From Nemertoderma westbladi (lineage: Eukaryota > Xenacoelomorpha > Nemertodermatida > Nemertodermatidae), in assembly GCA_032718475.1 (NCBI GenBank), contig JAUCBJ010000912.1, positions 1 to 64,000 on the forward strand: a DNA stretch of 64,000 nucleotides. Reading direction: 5' to 3'. Shown here in pieces: positions 34,490 through 44,551 of this stretch. Below the pieces are notes generated by a model. The model was not told the DNA's origin. It ran no database searches and saw only the letters and a list, made by a program, of their open reading frames with translations. The first letter of the stretch is position 1. Each line of letters opens with the position of its first letter. The position numbers and the translations under genes were made by a program.

Positions 34490-34747
34490 ATATGTCGCAG
34501 TATCCGAGTGGATACGGCCCCTGAACTGCTTACACAATAGTGTTTGGTGGCTTAGGTTCGAATCCGACTAAAGGCTGTAGAAATTTCGCACTGTTTTGTC
34601 CCTAGTTAAGACACGTGCTTTCGCCAACCCAGTGGTATAATGGGAACCTGGCTTTGCTGGGGTAATGATAATAAAAGCGCTTTGAGTATGCAGTGCGCAG
34701 AAAAGCGCTATATAAATAAGCAATATTATTATTATTATTATTATTAA
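34490..34747 (+). mobile_element. tRNA-derived SINE with (ATT)n tail
   Basis: The 5' head is tRNA-like: TCCGAGTGGATA resembles an A box (34503-34514) and GGTTCGAATCC (34556-34566) is a perfect B box, with a long variable-arm-sized spacer as in a Ser/Leu-type tRNA. The body ends AAAGCGCTATATAAATAA, a 3' sequence common to LINE-mobilised SINEs in invertebrates and fish, followed by (ATT)n at 34728-34746. It is inserted 55 bases from the receptor TM2-TM3 exon donor. Confidence 0.8.
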
Positions 34748-34800
34748 TAACCCCTTCCATCTTGATTTACAACTCAGTTCAATAATACAATGCAACTTAC

Positions 34801-35008
34801 CACAACTATGGCCAAATAGAGATTGGCAGCTTCAACCATGTTCCACATAAGCGTGACAAGGATGAGGTAGACTGTGATGGCATTGGCTATCTTACAACCC
34901 AACCCGGTGCTAGAGAGCGGGGATACAGCCTTAGTGACGACAATGTAGACAACGAGAGAGGCGCAGAGGTTGAGCAGGATACGTGTGGACCTACCACGTT
35001 TCAGTTTC
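34801..35008 (-). CDS. Receptor exon: TM2 and TM3
   Basis: It completes a Pro codon carried from the TM1 exon and encodes 69 codons. After KLKRGRS, TM2 is RILLNLCASLVVYIVVTKAV, with the family B L-N-L-C-x-S/A core. TM3 begins after GLGCKIANAI, whose Cys is the disulphide partner of loop 2, and runs VYLILVTLMWNMVEAANLYL, with W and E-A at the positions typical of adhesion receptors. Acceptor TCCTTAG, donor GTG/GTAAGT, phase 0 into the TM4 exon. Confidence 0.93.
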
Positions 35009-35194
35009 CTAAGGATTTATAGTTAATACGTTAACTAAACATTTATCGAATTCCAGGTGAATTGTAAAGTCGGAAAATTTTCCCTTTGAACTTAACAAGT
35101 TTCAATCTTTGCAGAGAATCTAAGGAATTTCCACGATTACTTAAATAATAATAAATGTCTACAATGTAATGTTGGATGAATTGTTTGGGTCTCC

Positions 35195-35775
35195 TAACCT
35201 TCTGACACCAGGAAGCACGGGGGCAGCTGCCCCCCCCCCCTCCTTCCGTTGGGTCTCCTAACCTTCTGACACCAGGAAGCACGGGGGCAGCTGCCCCCCC
35301 CCTCCTTCCGTTGGGTCTCCTAACCTTCTGACACCAGGAAGCACGGGGGCAGCTGCCCCCCCCTCCTTCCGTTGGGTCTCCTAACCTTCTGACACCAGGA
35401 AGCACGGGGGCAGCTGCCCCCCCCTCCTTCCGTTGGGTCTCCTAACCTTCTGACACCAGGAAGCACGGGGGCAGCTTCCCCCCCCCTCCCCCCTTTCCGT
35501 TGGGTCTCCTAACCTTCTGACACCAGGAAGCACGGGGGCAGCTGCCCCCCCCTCCCCCCTTCCGTTGGGTCTCCTAACCTTCTGACACCAGGAAGCACGG
35601 GGGCAGCTGCCCCCCCCCCCTCCCCCCCTTCCGTTGGGTCTCCTAACCTTCTGACACCAGGAAGCACGGGTGCAGCTGCCCCCCCCCCCCTCCCCCCTTC
35701 CGGCGCCGTCTCCTAACCTTCTGACACCAGGAAGCACGGGGGCAGCTGCCCCCCCCCCCCCCCCCCCTTCCGGCG
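35195..35775 (+). repeat. About 62-70-bp minisatellite with C-runs
   Basis: Nine units built on GGGTCTCCTAACCTTCTGAC, ACCAGGAAGCACGGGGGCAG and CTGCC followed by a C-run of 7-17 and CTTCCGTT. Length differences come from the C-runs. The last two units have CGGCGCC for CGTTGGG. It lies in the TM1-TM2 intron. Confidence 0.95.
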
Positions 35776-35909
35776 CCCTGGCTGAAGCAATGACGTATAA
35801 CTTTCAACTTGAGACCCATCTTAGAATGTGGCGTCCTTTTACTTGTATTTCGTATTGGCTGACTATGTATTTAGTGTAAGAGTAATAAGTAGTAAAATAA
35901 ATAACTTAC

Positions 35910-36010
35910 GGGAATGCCATAAAGGTAACCATAGTGATTATAATTGCTACAAGAGAAACGCAATGTCCGATAATACTGAGATAAGATATCCATATGATGC
36001 GAGGAAAGCC
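35910..36010 (-). CDS. Receptor exon: TM1
   Basis: 33 codons plus two bases. GFPRIIW leads into TM1, ISYLSIIGHCVSLVAIIITM, with the G-x-x-(I/V)-S-L pattern of family B2 TM1, then VTFMAFP. Acceptor CTTCACAG, donor CCC/GTAAGT. It starts in phase 0, so any of the upstream phase-0 linker exons, or the GPS exon itself, could join to it without a frame change. Confidence 0.92.
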
Positions 36011-36349
36011 CTGTGAAGTAACAAATAACATAGTTTAGGATTTAGGATTTGGTTGGGTATAATCCTTTGGTCATCGCATACCGACTGTTTACCCTTTTTA
36101 AAAAAATACAAAGAAAACTTAAACATTTTATTTTCTTACAAATTTATTCCCTCGTTATTAAAGAAAATTTAAAAAGATATAAAAAATTCATGAATTGCAA
36201 TGAATTTTAATCCACGATTTCAACATTACGGCGTTGCTATGCTACATTGCCATCTATGTAGCACGTTACAACATAGAGTGAAAAAAAGGCGGGAGATTTC
36301 ATCTTTTAGACACGCCGAAAAATGGTATCACTAGCAACCCCCTACGTTA

Positions 36350-36655
36350 ACAATTTTATACCAATAAATACTAGCTACTACCAACTGTCCCGCGATACAG
36401 CTACTAACCAACTAGCAGAATGTCCTGGTCCCGCGATACCAATAAATACTATCTACTACCAACTAGCAGACTGTCCCGGTCCCGCGATACCAATAAATAC
36501 TATCTAATACCAACTAGCAGACTGTCCCGGTCCCGCGATACCAATAAATACTATCTAATACCAACTAGCAGACTGTCCCGGTCCCGCGATACCAATAAAT
36601 ACTATCTACTACCAACTAGCAGACTGTCCCGGTCCCGCGATACCAAGAAACTTCA
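36350..36655 (+). repeat. 51-bp minisatellite
   Basis: Four full and two partial units of AGACTGTCCCGGTCCCGCGA, TACCAATAAATACTATCTA, ATACCAACTAGC. It is in the intron just upstream of TM1. Confidence 0.92.
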
Positions 36656-37798
36656 AACATTAAAATTGAAATAGTTTCGACGCCGTTTTTGCAATTTTTT
36701 AAAATTTGGTGGAAACTTTTTATATTTTTTATATTTTTATTCTCTATAGTTGTAAAATAATTAATTGTAAAACTTAAGCAATACTACGAGAAAAATCACA
36801 ATGATTTTTAACAAAATAATTTTTATATTCAGTTTCTACATAAACAGTTGATACATAGGAACAAACTTATCGGGTCATCAGACTGTAAACTGCTACTTTA
36901 CTCACAAGTATGTAAATAGTAATTAAACTATTGACAATAATAATTTAGCAAACTAATTGTTATGAAAGCATCATTGGCAGCAGCATATGGGATTGGGTGC
37001 GACAGTTATGATTATAACATTAACATAAAAGAAAACAGTAAACCAGTTAGTTACTTACATGCATATATAGGCCTACTACATACCGGTACTATTGTAAGTC
37101 TGATAAAGATAACCTGCAGTACATTGTTGGTTGTTTATCATGGCGGTTCTAATCGAACTTTTTGACTTAAAAATTCAAAACAATAACGCATTGATTAAGC
37201 TTTTTGTTTTAAAGATGACACGAACATAATAATAGGAAGGAATCAAACTTGAAGCCACGCGGTGATAACCAGCCTAAAGTTTGGGACATTTAGGATAATA
37301 AGAAAGGCCATTTGTTTTTAATTAGACTTCTGTTTCAGTTTATATTTAGCCATCTCGGTGAGTTCGGTGCATTCTGCTCGGAACACAACGATCTTATTAA
37401 ATTATACTTAAAATTTAATTATTCGATAAAAAAAATTATTTATGTTTAAAAATATCTTTAAAAGTACATTATAATGTATTATTCATTAATTTCCTCCCAA
37501 TATTCAAGACTTCCTAAGCTAGTAGAGCAATTTGGTATGCAAGGACCAAACTCTGTAAAAAAAAAACTAAAAAACAATTGGAACACCAGTAATCAACTGA
37601 CGGTTAATTTGAAGTTTCTGACACAAAGGAAGGCATTATAAAAGGCTAAGCCAAGTTAAACTCATCCTTTCATCAATATTTTCATTAAATTTTGTGTGGC
37701 TCGAAAATGGATGAAAATTATGTTCCAAAGTTCGCATTTTTTTAAAGCAAGTTTCGTGACGTCACTCAAGCAATGAGATATGTATGAAATAGACTTAC
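36656..37798. other. AT-rich intron sequence, nothing identified
   Basis: No repeat family or convincing exon. A weak exon-like stretch at about 37086-37116 was considered and dropped. Confidence 0.35.
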
Positions 37799-37888
37799 AA
37801 TAATGGCAGACATAAACAGGAGTTTAGGTTTGTCTTCTATCAAGTTACCTAGTCCAGTGATGTCTTTTTTTTCATTATTTGTGGGATT
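37799..37888 (-). CDS. Receptor linker exon candidate 5 (next to TM1)
   Basis: 90 bases, 30 codons, phase 0 at both ends, with strong borders (TATTTCAG acceptor, ATT/GTAAGT donor). It reads NPTNNEKKDITGLGNLIEDK followed by PKLLFMSAII. Placed between the GPS strand and TM1 it gives a linker of believable length. Its NLIED...LL core resembles the KLIEDSGYLL core of candidate 1. Of the five candidates this has the best splice sites and the closest position, so it may be the default form. Confidence 0.65.
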
Positions 37889-37899
37889 CTGAAATAATA

Positions 37900-38440
37900 T
37901 TCCCCAGTATCAACTCGGTTACAGACGTTGCGAAAGCAAGTGTTTACACCGGAATGGGTATACAAAGTTATGAGTTACAAAGTTGTCTTTCATTCCAAAA
38001 CTAAAACTATGTAGAATTGTAAAGACTGTGTAACCTGTGCTATTGACTTTCGTTTATTGTTTTGGTTAGAATAACATGTTACTGTAACCTTCTCCTTAAT
38101 TAACCTCAAAGACACCAGGATATAAGACACCAGGATATTACACTGCAGGACCTAATGTCATAGGATCTAACGACGCACGACCTACAACGGGGACTGGTCA
38201 ATAAGAAAATCTCATATTTTAATTAGGCCTATAGTCTACTGCACTCCATACAGTCACTTGTTGAGGTGCAAAAATATATATGCGCATCTGTTTGATAATA
38301 CCAATATATTTCCGGAACAGGTATAGCTGCTATTACGGTTAAATATTTAGTTACAATCGCCAACATCGACCAACATTCCCACTTGTATTCATGCCCAAAG
38401 TGGTCCACATGCAGACACTAATACTAATCAACAAACTCAC
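37900..38440. other. Intron sequence with dispersed repeat fragment
   Basis: 38049-38096 carries the TTTATTGTTTTGGTTAGAA ... CTGTAACCT word also present at about 50358 and 54594. Decayed repeats of GACACCAGGATAT lie at 38110-38140. No gene is seen. Confidence 0.45.
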
Positions 38441-38545
38441 TATCTGGTCGCCCAATCCATCCAGAACCCTGAAGTAAGGGGGATCGTCGACAAGGGGAGG
38501 AGGAACTGTTCCCATCGGGATCAATTCACGGACAATAAGCACCAA
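38441..38545 (-). CDS. Receptor linker exon candidate 4
   Basis: 105 bases, 35 codons, phase 0, from a weak acceptor (TAACTTGGAG) to a good donor (ATA/GTGAGT). It reads LVLIVRELIPMGTVPPPLVD then DPPYFRVLDGLGDQI. The GLGDQI end recalls the GLGNLI of candidate 5. The frame stays open past the donor for another 30 codons. Support is moderate: size, phase and position fit the series but the acceptor lacks a pyrimidine tract. Confidence 0.4.
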
Positions 38546-38584
38546 CTCCAAGTTAAAAATAGTCAGTATTTAGTTGTGTCTAGA

Positions 38585-38870
38585 TGTGTTATATAATATT
38601 GGAGGTGTCCCATTGGTCCCCCCAATCTTGAAGCATTGCAGGACATTTCTGTCGCCGTGAGGACAAGGGGACTGTGCACAATCTTGTTCTTTGGCAGCCC
38701 CATGGAGAAAATAACATGTCGGACAGCCCATGACTTTCTTGAGACGCATCTTAAAGGACACTGGCCTTTAAGATGCGGATGATCTAGTAAATGTCATGGG
38801 TGATAGGGAGTTGTGGCATTGCAATTTTGTTGACAAGCTGGCATAGCATTCTTATTACACGCTGCATTAC
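38585..38870 (+). mobile_element. LINE-A 3' fragment, diverged
   Basis: Matches the end of LINE-A (IGGVS...KPAQHS region) with many changes and an internal deletion of about 40 bases. It precedes the longer copy at 38966 in the same orientation. Confidence 0.85.
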
Positions 38871-38965
38871 AGCAAACCAATTGCAGATTGCATGGTGGTG
38901 ATGGCAAATTTTTTTATCATTTTTTTCAGCATTTCAATTGTGCAGCTGCAATGCTGAGAAATGTA

Positions 38966-40390
38966 AACAAATAAGTTGGTGCCAGTTCCCAAGAAGGGCA
39001 TCCTAACACTCTATTGTTCTATTCGGGGAATCTCATTGATCTCGGTTGCTGCAAAGCTATACAATATAATTCTATTAAATCGTATCAGGGATCCCATTGA
39101 GAGACTGCTCCGTGGAAATCAGAATGGGTTCCGTAAAGGTCGTGGGACCATGGAGCCCATTTTGGCACTTAGAAGGATAATTGAAGAGTTATCAAAAAAG
39201 AAAGACAGGCATCTGGCTGTTATCTTTGTTGACTTCTTCAAGGCCTTTGATTCAGTCTCTCGCTCACGTATGTTCAGCATACTTTCATTATATGGGATTC
39301 CTGATGAAATTATTGCAGCAATCAGATCAGTATACGATGGTTCGACAACATTTGTGTCTACTGTTGACGGTGACACAGAACCATTTGAAGTGTTATGGGG
39401 CGTACTCCAAGGAGACACGCTTGCACCATTCTTGTTCATAATTGTGGTTGACTATGTTCTACGCATGTCCTTAGATCGTCATAATGATGATGGGGTGATG
39501 ATAACTCCACCTACTGGCTCCAGAAGTCGAGGAAATCCTGCCAAGTACCTAACTGATCTAGACTTTGCCGATGACTTAGGAGTACTCTCAGAAACATTAG
39601 AGGGAGCCCAACGGCTCCTCAGCTCATTATAACATGCTGCTTCTAGTGTTGGTCTTTTTATTAACTCCAGAAAGACCACACTTTTGACAGTTAACGTTGA
39701 AAGTCCCCAGCAAGTCTCTCACCGGATAAGCATAAGCTCAAAAGATGGTATGCTTGAGCATGTGGATGACTTCTGTTACCTGGGATCATGGATCCGGAAG
39801 TCAGGTGAGGACCTTCAAATACGTAATGGAAAGGCATGGGCAGCCTTGAATAGGCTTTCCAGAATTTGGAAGTCACCGATAATTAATCGGAAACTTAAGG
39901 TCCGATTGCTTAGAGCAGCAGTAGTTCCAGTACTCCTCTATGGGAGTCCATGCTGGGCTCTAACTGCTGAGGACACCAAATCTCTGGATGCCACATTCAC
40001 AAGAATGCTACGCCGGGTTCATTGTGTCAAGTACAATGCACACATATCCAACCAGACACTATATAACATTGGAGGTGTCTCATTGGTTTCCCAAAGTTTG
40101 ACACTAGAACAACATCGCCTCCGCTTTGCAGGACATTGCTTTTGCCGTGAGGACCAGTCAGTGCATAATCTTCTTGTGCTTTAGCAGCCCCATTGAGAAA
40201 ATAAGCATGGTGGACAGCCCATGACTTTATAGAGACGCATCTTAAAGGACACTGGCCTTGAAGATGCGGATGATCTAGCAAATATCATGGATGATATGGA
40301 GTTGTGGCGGCGCAATTTTGTCGACAAGCCGGCACAGCATTCTTAATATATATGTAATATATATATATAATGCAGCTGCAATGCGGCACG
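38966..40390 (+). mobile_element. LINE-A copy 2, 5'-truncated, broken
   Basis: It starts inside the RT at VPVPKKG and follows the 27600-28990 part of the full copy at about 96 percent identity. RT motifs A (FVDFFKAFDS), B (WGVLQGDTLAPFLF) and FADD are intact in the frame 38976-39632, which ends at a TAA (TTATAA for TTAGAA) around 39630. The same frame then resumes to 40184 (CYLGSWIRKSG, GSPCWALTAEDT, GHCFCRED), where a small insertion ends it. The 3' end has an AT microsatellite (40348-40370) inside the usual tail. Inactive. Confidence 0.9.
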
Positions 40391-40807
40391 CCGAAAACCA
40401 GATAGATGTGGTTTTCGAAGATGCAAGAGATTGCATTAATTTACTACGTAAATAATAAACTAATTTATAAAATCTTGTCAGTTGACCTCGATTGACCTCG
40501 ACCCGACCTCGCTAATCTCGATTCATTGGTTTCTAGTATCTTACACAATGAAGATCACATTTTTGCTTCCTGCCTACTTTGTTGAAACGCTGGGATTGTA
40601 TTGATTATTTTAAAACGGTCACCAGTTCGATCCCAACTGGACGTCGATGTTGACTTAGGGAAGTTGTTCCCAAAAAAGGTGGCGGCTCATATGTTTACGC
40701 TGAAGGCTACAATGACACCATATGCTAAACATATCCTGCAGCCGAAGATAACGCACATTACGATGCCATCTGCCATTGCAACTGCTTCTGCATGGCCGCT
40801 GGGATAC

Positions 40808-40939
40808 CTTAAGAAGTGTGCATGATAATGAGACTAGACGGTCGACGATATCGTTAGATGTGTAGTTGCGTGATTTTAAGTGAATATTCACACCCCAGTA
40901 GGTAAGCGTTACAATAAGAAGAATCATTACTTCCTCTTC
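40808..40939 (-). CDS. Receptor linker exon candidate 3
   Basis: 132 bases, 44 codons, phase 0, acceptor ACTAAAACAG, donor AAG/GTATCC. It reads EEEVMILLIVTLTYWGVNIH then LKSRNYTSNDIVDRLVSLSC and TLLK, with an N-glycosylation site (NYT). It is longer than the other candidates and the donor is only fair, so it may be an exon of other use or a chance frame. It lies in series with the others and keeps frame. Confidence 0.4.
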
Positions 40940-41126
40940 CTGTTTTAGTAATTGGTAAGTCAATCCAACTGAATGCAGATTCTGTTAGGAAAAAATCCCG
41001 CAATCTATGAATGTTAATGTCCCTGGAATAGAATTACACACACAACAATGTTATGGTGTGATTGCAGTATGAATCAATTCAGCAATCTCAGATGAAACAA
41101 AGATGCAATTATTTTCAATCAACGTA

Positions 41127-41645
41127 AATCACAACTGGTAGTCCTGCACTTACTAGCACAACTGGTAGTCCTGCACTTACTAGCACAACTGGTAGTCCTG
41201 CACTTACTAGCACAACTGGTAGTCCTGCACTTACTAGCACAACTGGTAGTCCTGCACTTACTAGCACAACTGGTAGTCCTGCACTTACTAGCACAACTGG
41301 TAGTCCTGCACTTACTAGCACAACTGGTAGTCCTGCACTTACTAGCACAACTGGTAGTCCTGCACTTACTAGCACAACTGGTAGTCCTGCACTTACTAGC
41401 ACAACTGGTAGTCCTGCACTTACTAGCACAACTGGTAGTCCTGCACTTACTAGCACAACTGGTAGTCCTGCACTTACTAGCACAACTGGTAGTCCTGCAC
41501 TTACTAGCACAACTGGTTGTCCTGCACTTACTAGCACAACTGGTAGTCCTGCACTTACTAGCACAACTGGTAGTCCTGCACTTACTAGCACAACTGGTAG
41601 TCCTGCACTTACTAGCACAACTGGTAGTCCTGCACTTACTAGCAT
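41127..41645 (+). repeat. 27-bp minisatellite
   Basis: About 19 near-identical units of ACTGGTAGTCCTGCACTTAC plus TAGCACA, with one T for A change near 41518. The 176-residue minus-strand frame made of VLVSAGLPV repeats is an artefact of a 27-base unit. Confidence 0.96.
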
Positions 41646-41649
41646 CTCT

Positions 41650-42490
41650 GACGTATTCTCAAATATTTTATTTACGTCATCATCTTTGATTAATTTTGTT
41701 GTATCGAGTATTTGTCCAACGCGGCCAATGTCGTTCTACATACAATATAGAACGGATATAGGACACATCTCTATGATTAATGCGAGATTTGTGTATTACG
41801 GCGCGCCTCTGTGCACAAAATTACAAATAACATAATTAATTCCAATTGCCAACTCATAAAATAAAATGTATATAAAAAATCATAATAAGCGATAAAAAGG
41901 AATGCAACGGCGTGGTGCTAACAATAAATCAGCCGCTGTGATTATGAAATAGCTAATAGCATATCAACCATATCTATGCGTAGCTACATTTGGAAGTGTT
42001 GTATGTTTATCTATGCCTGTGCGGTGTGCGCGCGTGTGCGTTTATCAATAATGTTTTTGTTGTTACCCTCCATGCAAACATTTTACTACCGATGACTCAC
42101 GCTCAGGCCATCAAGGCTGTTAAGAATTCCGCTAAAACCAAAATCGTCTATTAGATTTGATTGTAGCTGTGCTAGGGTTGACAGTCTGTCTAGGCCTGTA
42201 CGCAATACCATTGCTAAACATCTCTAAAAAGCACGAATTGAATTAATTTCAATTCATTAATGTTTGTAATTAATCAGTACTTTATTTTAGTAGTGGAATA
42301 TAAGTTTGTAATTAATGGTACAAAGTTTGTCTCAACTAACATCTACTACAATAATCACTATGCATTCCCTGCGATCTAACATGCGAGTGACGGAGTAATT
42401 AAACCCAGCAAATTGCATATAAATTATCTGTCGGCCATGCAGGTTAACTAACACCCGTCACCATAGTGATGCTGAAGTCAATATTAACTC
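41650..42490. other. Intron sequence, nothing identified
   Basis: AT-rich with a (GT/GC) purine-pyrimidine patch at about 42020-42045. No gene is seen. Confidence 0.35.
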
Positions 42491-42492
42491 AC

Positions 42493-42591
42493 AGCCAATA
42501 ATCCCGATATACCAGTGAGGAAATAATCTGAATCTTTGATGAGTTTCACTGGAGGTTGCCCTCGCAAGATGCCGCTCATTCCGGGAACTTT
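42493..42591 (-). CDS. Receptor linker exon candidate 2
   Basis: 99 bases, 33 codons, phase 0, reading KVPGMSGILRGQPP then VKLIKDSDYFLTGISGLLA, donor GCT/GTGAGT. It is homologous to candidate 1: the last 18 residues match RLKLIEDSGYLLAGIAGLA at most positions, and the intronic flank after the donor is also alike. So the pair arose by duplication of one exon with its flank. The acceptor (AAAAAGGAG) is weak; an alternative CCTCCAG would give a different phase. Confidence 0.5.
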
Positions 42592-42759
42592 CTCCTTTTT
42601 ATAAATTAAATTTTTAAATTTTATCAAATAAATAAGTCAGTACCTAACTCTGTATTACAAACATACAAACATTACAAAAGTTATCTGTTGACAATAATTA
42701 TTCTAAATCTCAGTACCATAACTGCTTTATCCCTGCTTTGCTTGTTCTTCCGCTGTGCT

Positions 42760-43040
42760 AGACCCGCCCCAATGTCTCCAAAAGACAAGGATATCCCGCC
42801 AAGCACCTAACTAATCTAGTCTTTGCTGATGGCTTAGAAATATTCTGAGAATAATAAGAGGTAACCCACGATCTCCTCAGCTCATTGGAGCAGCCTTCTT
42901 CAAACGTTGGTCTTTTTGTTAACTCTAAAAAGACCAACATTTTGACAGTTAGCTTCGATAAGCTCTATGTTGCTGTGCTTGAGAATATGGATAACTGTTA
43001 CTTATTACCTACTTGATATGAAGACCTTCGAATGTGTAAG
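42760..43040 (+). mobile_element. LINE-A internal fragment, strongly diverged
   Basis: Matches the part of LINE-A around the FADD motif (codons for AKYLTDLDFADDLG through SRKTK) at about 75-80 percent, with deletions. This is the oldest LINE-A piece in the window. The MITE at 43046 is inserted at its 3' edge. Confidence 0.8.
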
Positions 43041-43045
43041 ATCTA

Positions 43046-43274
43046 CTGTGGCAGAATTCCGCCATATTTATTTAAAAAAAAATAAAAAGCAGGGAATTTT
43101 TGGACGTCCAAAAACTAATTTATGGACGTCCAAAAACTAATTTATGGACGTCCAAAAACTAATTTATGGACGTCCAAAAACTAATTTTTGGACGTCCATA
43201 AATTAATTTTTGGACGTCCAAAAATTCCAGCTTTTTATATTTTTTTAAATAAATATGGCGGAATTCTGCCACAG
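43046..43274. mobile_element. MITE with TA target site and GACGTC palindromes
   Basis: The ends are perfect inverted repeats beginning CTGTGGCAGAATTCCGCCAT and running over 30 bases into ATTTATTT. A TA dinucleotide flanks each side (43044-43045 and 43275-43276), as expected for Tc1/mariner-type insertion. The inside is six tandem copies of the palindrome TTGGACGTCCAA (or TATGGACGTCCA) spaced about 24 bases apart, so the whole 229-base element can fold into a hairpin. Confidence 0.92.
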
Positions 43275-43279
43275 TAAAG

Positions 43280-44264
43280 ATCAGTACATACGATTAGTTG
43301 GTTATATTTTCTACAATTTGAGATACAATCTACGAGTGGAGGGACTCAACAAACATAAGGTCAACTATCAACTCCAAACACAATCCATTACACTCAGAGT
43401 CTAATTTCCTCACCTCGCACTGACCGACCTGGGACTTCCTACACCAGAAACGTTCCCGAATACCAAAACTGCCCCGATCCGATTAGATTATCTCACATTA
43501 ATATTAACATTTTCTAATAGATGAATTTGTATTGGCGTTAGCTCCTAGATCATCATGTATCGTGCGCTGTACATCAATTATTATCATTATTATTAATACC
43601 AATACCCATGACATTGATTCAGTATTTATCAAAAACGTCTATAAATAGTCATAAGCAAAATACGCAAAAGTTTTATAATGGCTTACCACATACATAGGCC
43701 TACATATATACAACTAAATGGATTGGGAAGAAAAACTCAAAAATTATCATACTCCTCGTGAAGTTTAGTGCATTCCAAATTGATACCTTTTCTTGAGATG
43801 CGTGTGATTATCAAAATTGATCACTAAATGGACTACCAATTAGTATCCTCATTGGGTGTATCCATTATAATAAGTAATGCGCTCTCGTAATTAATTATAA
43901 GTTGGTGACACAAAAGGAGTTATGTGTCATCATATTAGGGTAGGTTTGTCGGCGAATGCATAGTATCAATTTAGAAATGATCTGTAATGTGCTGGAAAGG
44001 GTGAAATAACATAGAGAGAAAAAAGGACAGGAATATATATTCAATTCCATCAAAATTTTGTAATTGATGCACATGGTCTTGCTCTTGACTGGTTGACCGC
44101 CAAATTATACAGTTATAAATAAAGTCGATGGCTAAACTAAATTAAATTGATTGAAGCACGCACCATGATACTAGCTAGCTAGGCCTAAATACAGTTTGTT
44201 GCAGTATTAAATCAATGTCACCCATGCATAACACAATGACCATGAATCCTGGTGATTCACTCAC
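43280..44264. other. Intron sequence, nothing identified
   Basis: AT-rich; no exon or repeat family recognised apart from the flank shared with 42440-42490 next to linker exon candidate 1. Confidence 0.35.
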
Positions 44265-44357
44265 AGCCAGTCCTGCAATGCCCGCGAGTAAATAACCGGA
44301 ATCTTCAATAAGTTTCAAACGTGATGGGTAGTCCGAATAATGTACCGAATCTGAGAC
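44265..44357 (-). CDS. Receptor linker exon candidate 1
   Basis: 93 bases, 31 codons, phase 0, reading VSDSVHYSDYPS then RLKLIEDSGYLLAGIAGLA, donor GCT/GTGAGT, acceptor AATATAAG. It is the paralogue of candidate 2. The conserved hydrophobic half next to the donor and the variable first half suggest that selection keeps the part leading to TM1. A second possible acceptor (GGTCTCAG, exon start 44350) would not keep frame with the GPS exon. Confidence 0.5.
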
Positions 44358-44551
44358 CTTATATTAATGAAATAGTTAAAACCACCAGGAATATAATATT
44401 ATTTATAATATAATAACGGGGTACATCATTTTATAGCAACTTATTTTCAACCAGTGGTATATGTAAGGCTAAAACCAGAGAACGAGAACGAGAACCAGAG
44501 AATCTTGATGAAGCAGAAATTCTGCAGTAAAGTAACATTGTGAAATTCACT

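Noticed and set aside
37086-37116. A 10-codon micro-exon of the receptor between linker candidate 5 and TM1
   Set aside because: CTGCAG and GTATGT borders exist but the piece does not keep a phase-0 series and has no recognisable content.
41115-41645. Minus-strand 176-residue frame of VLVSAGLPV repeats
   Set aside because: A 27-bp repeat is nine codons long and stays open by chance.
41127-41645. CRISPR-like array
   Set aside because: Units are contiguous with no unique spacers, and the genome is eukaryotic.
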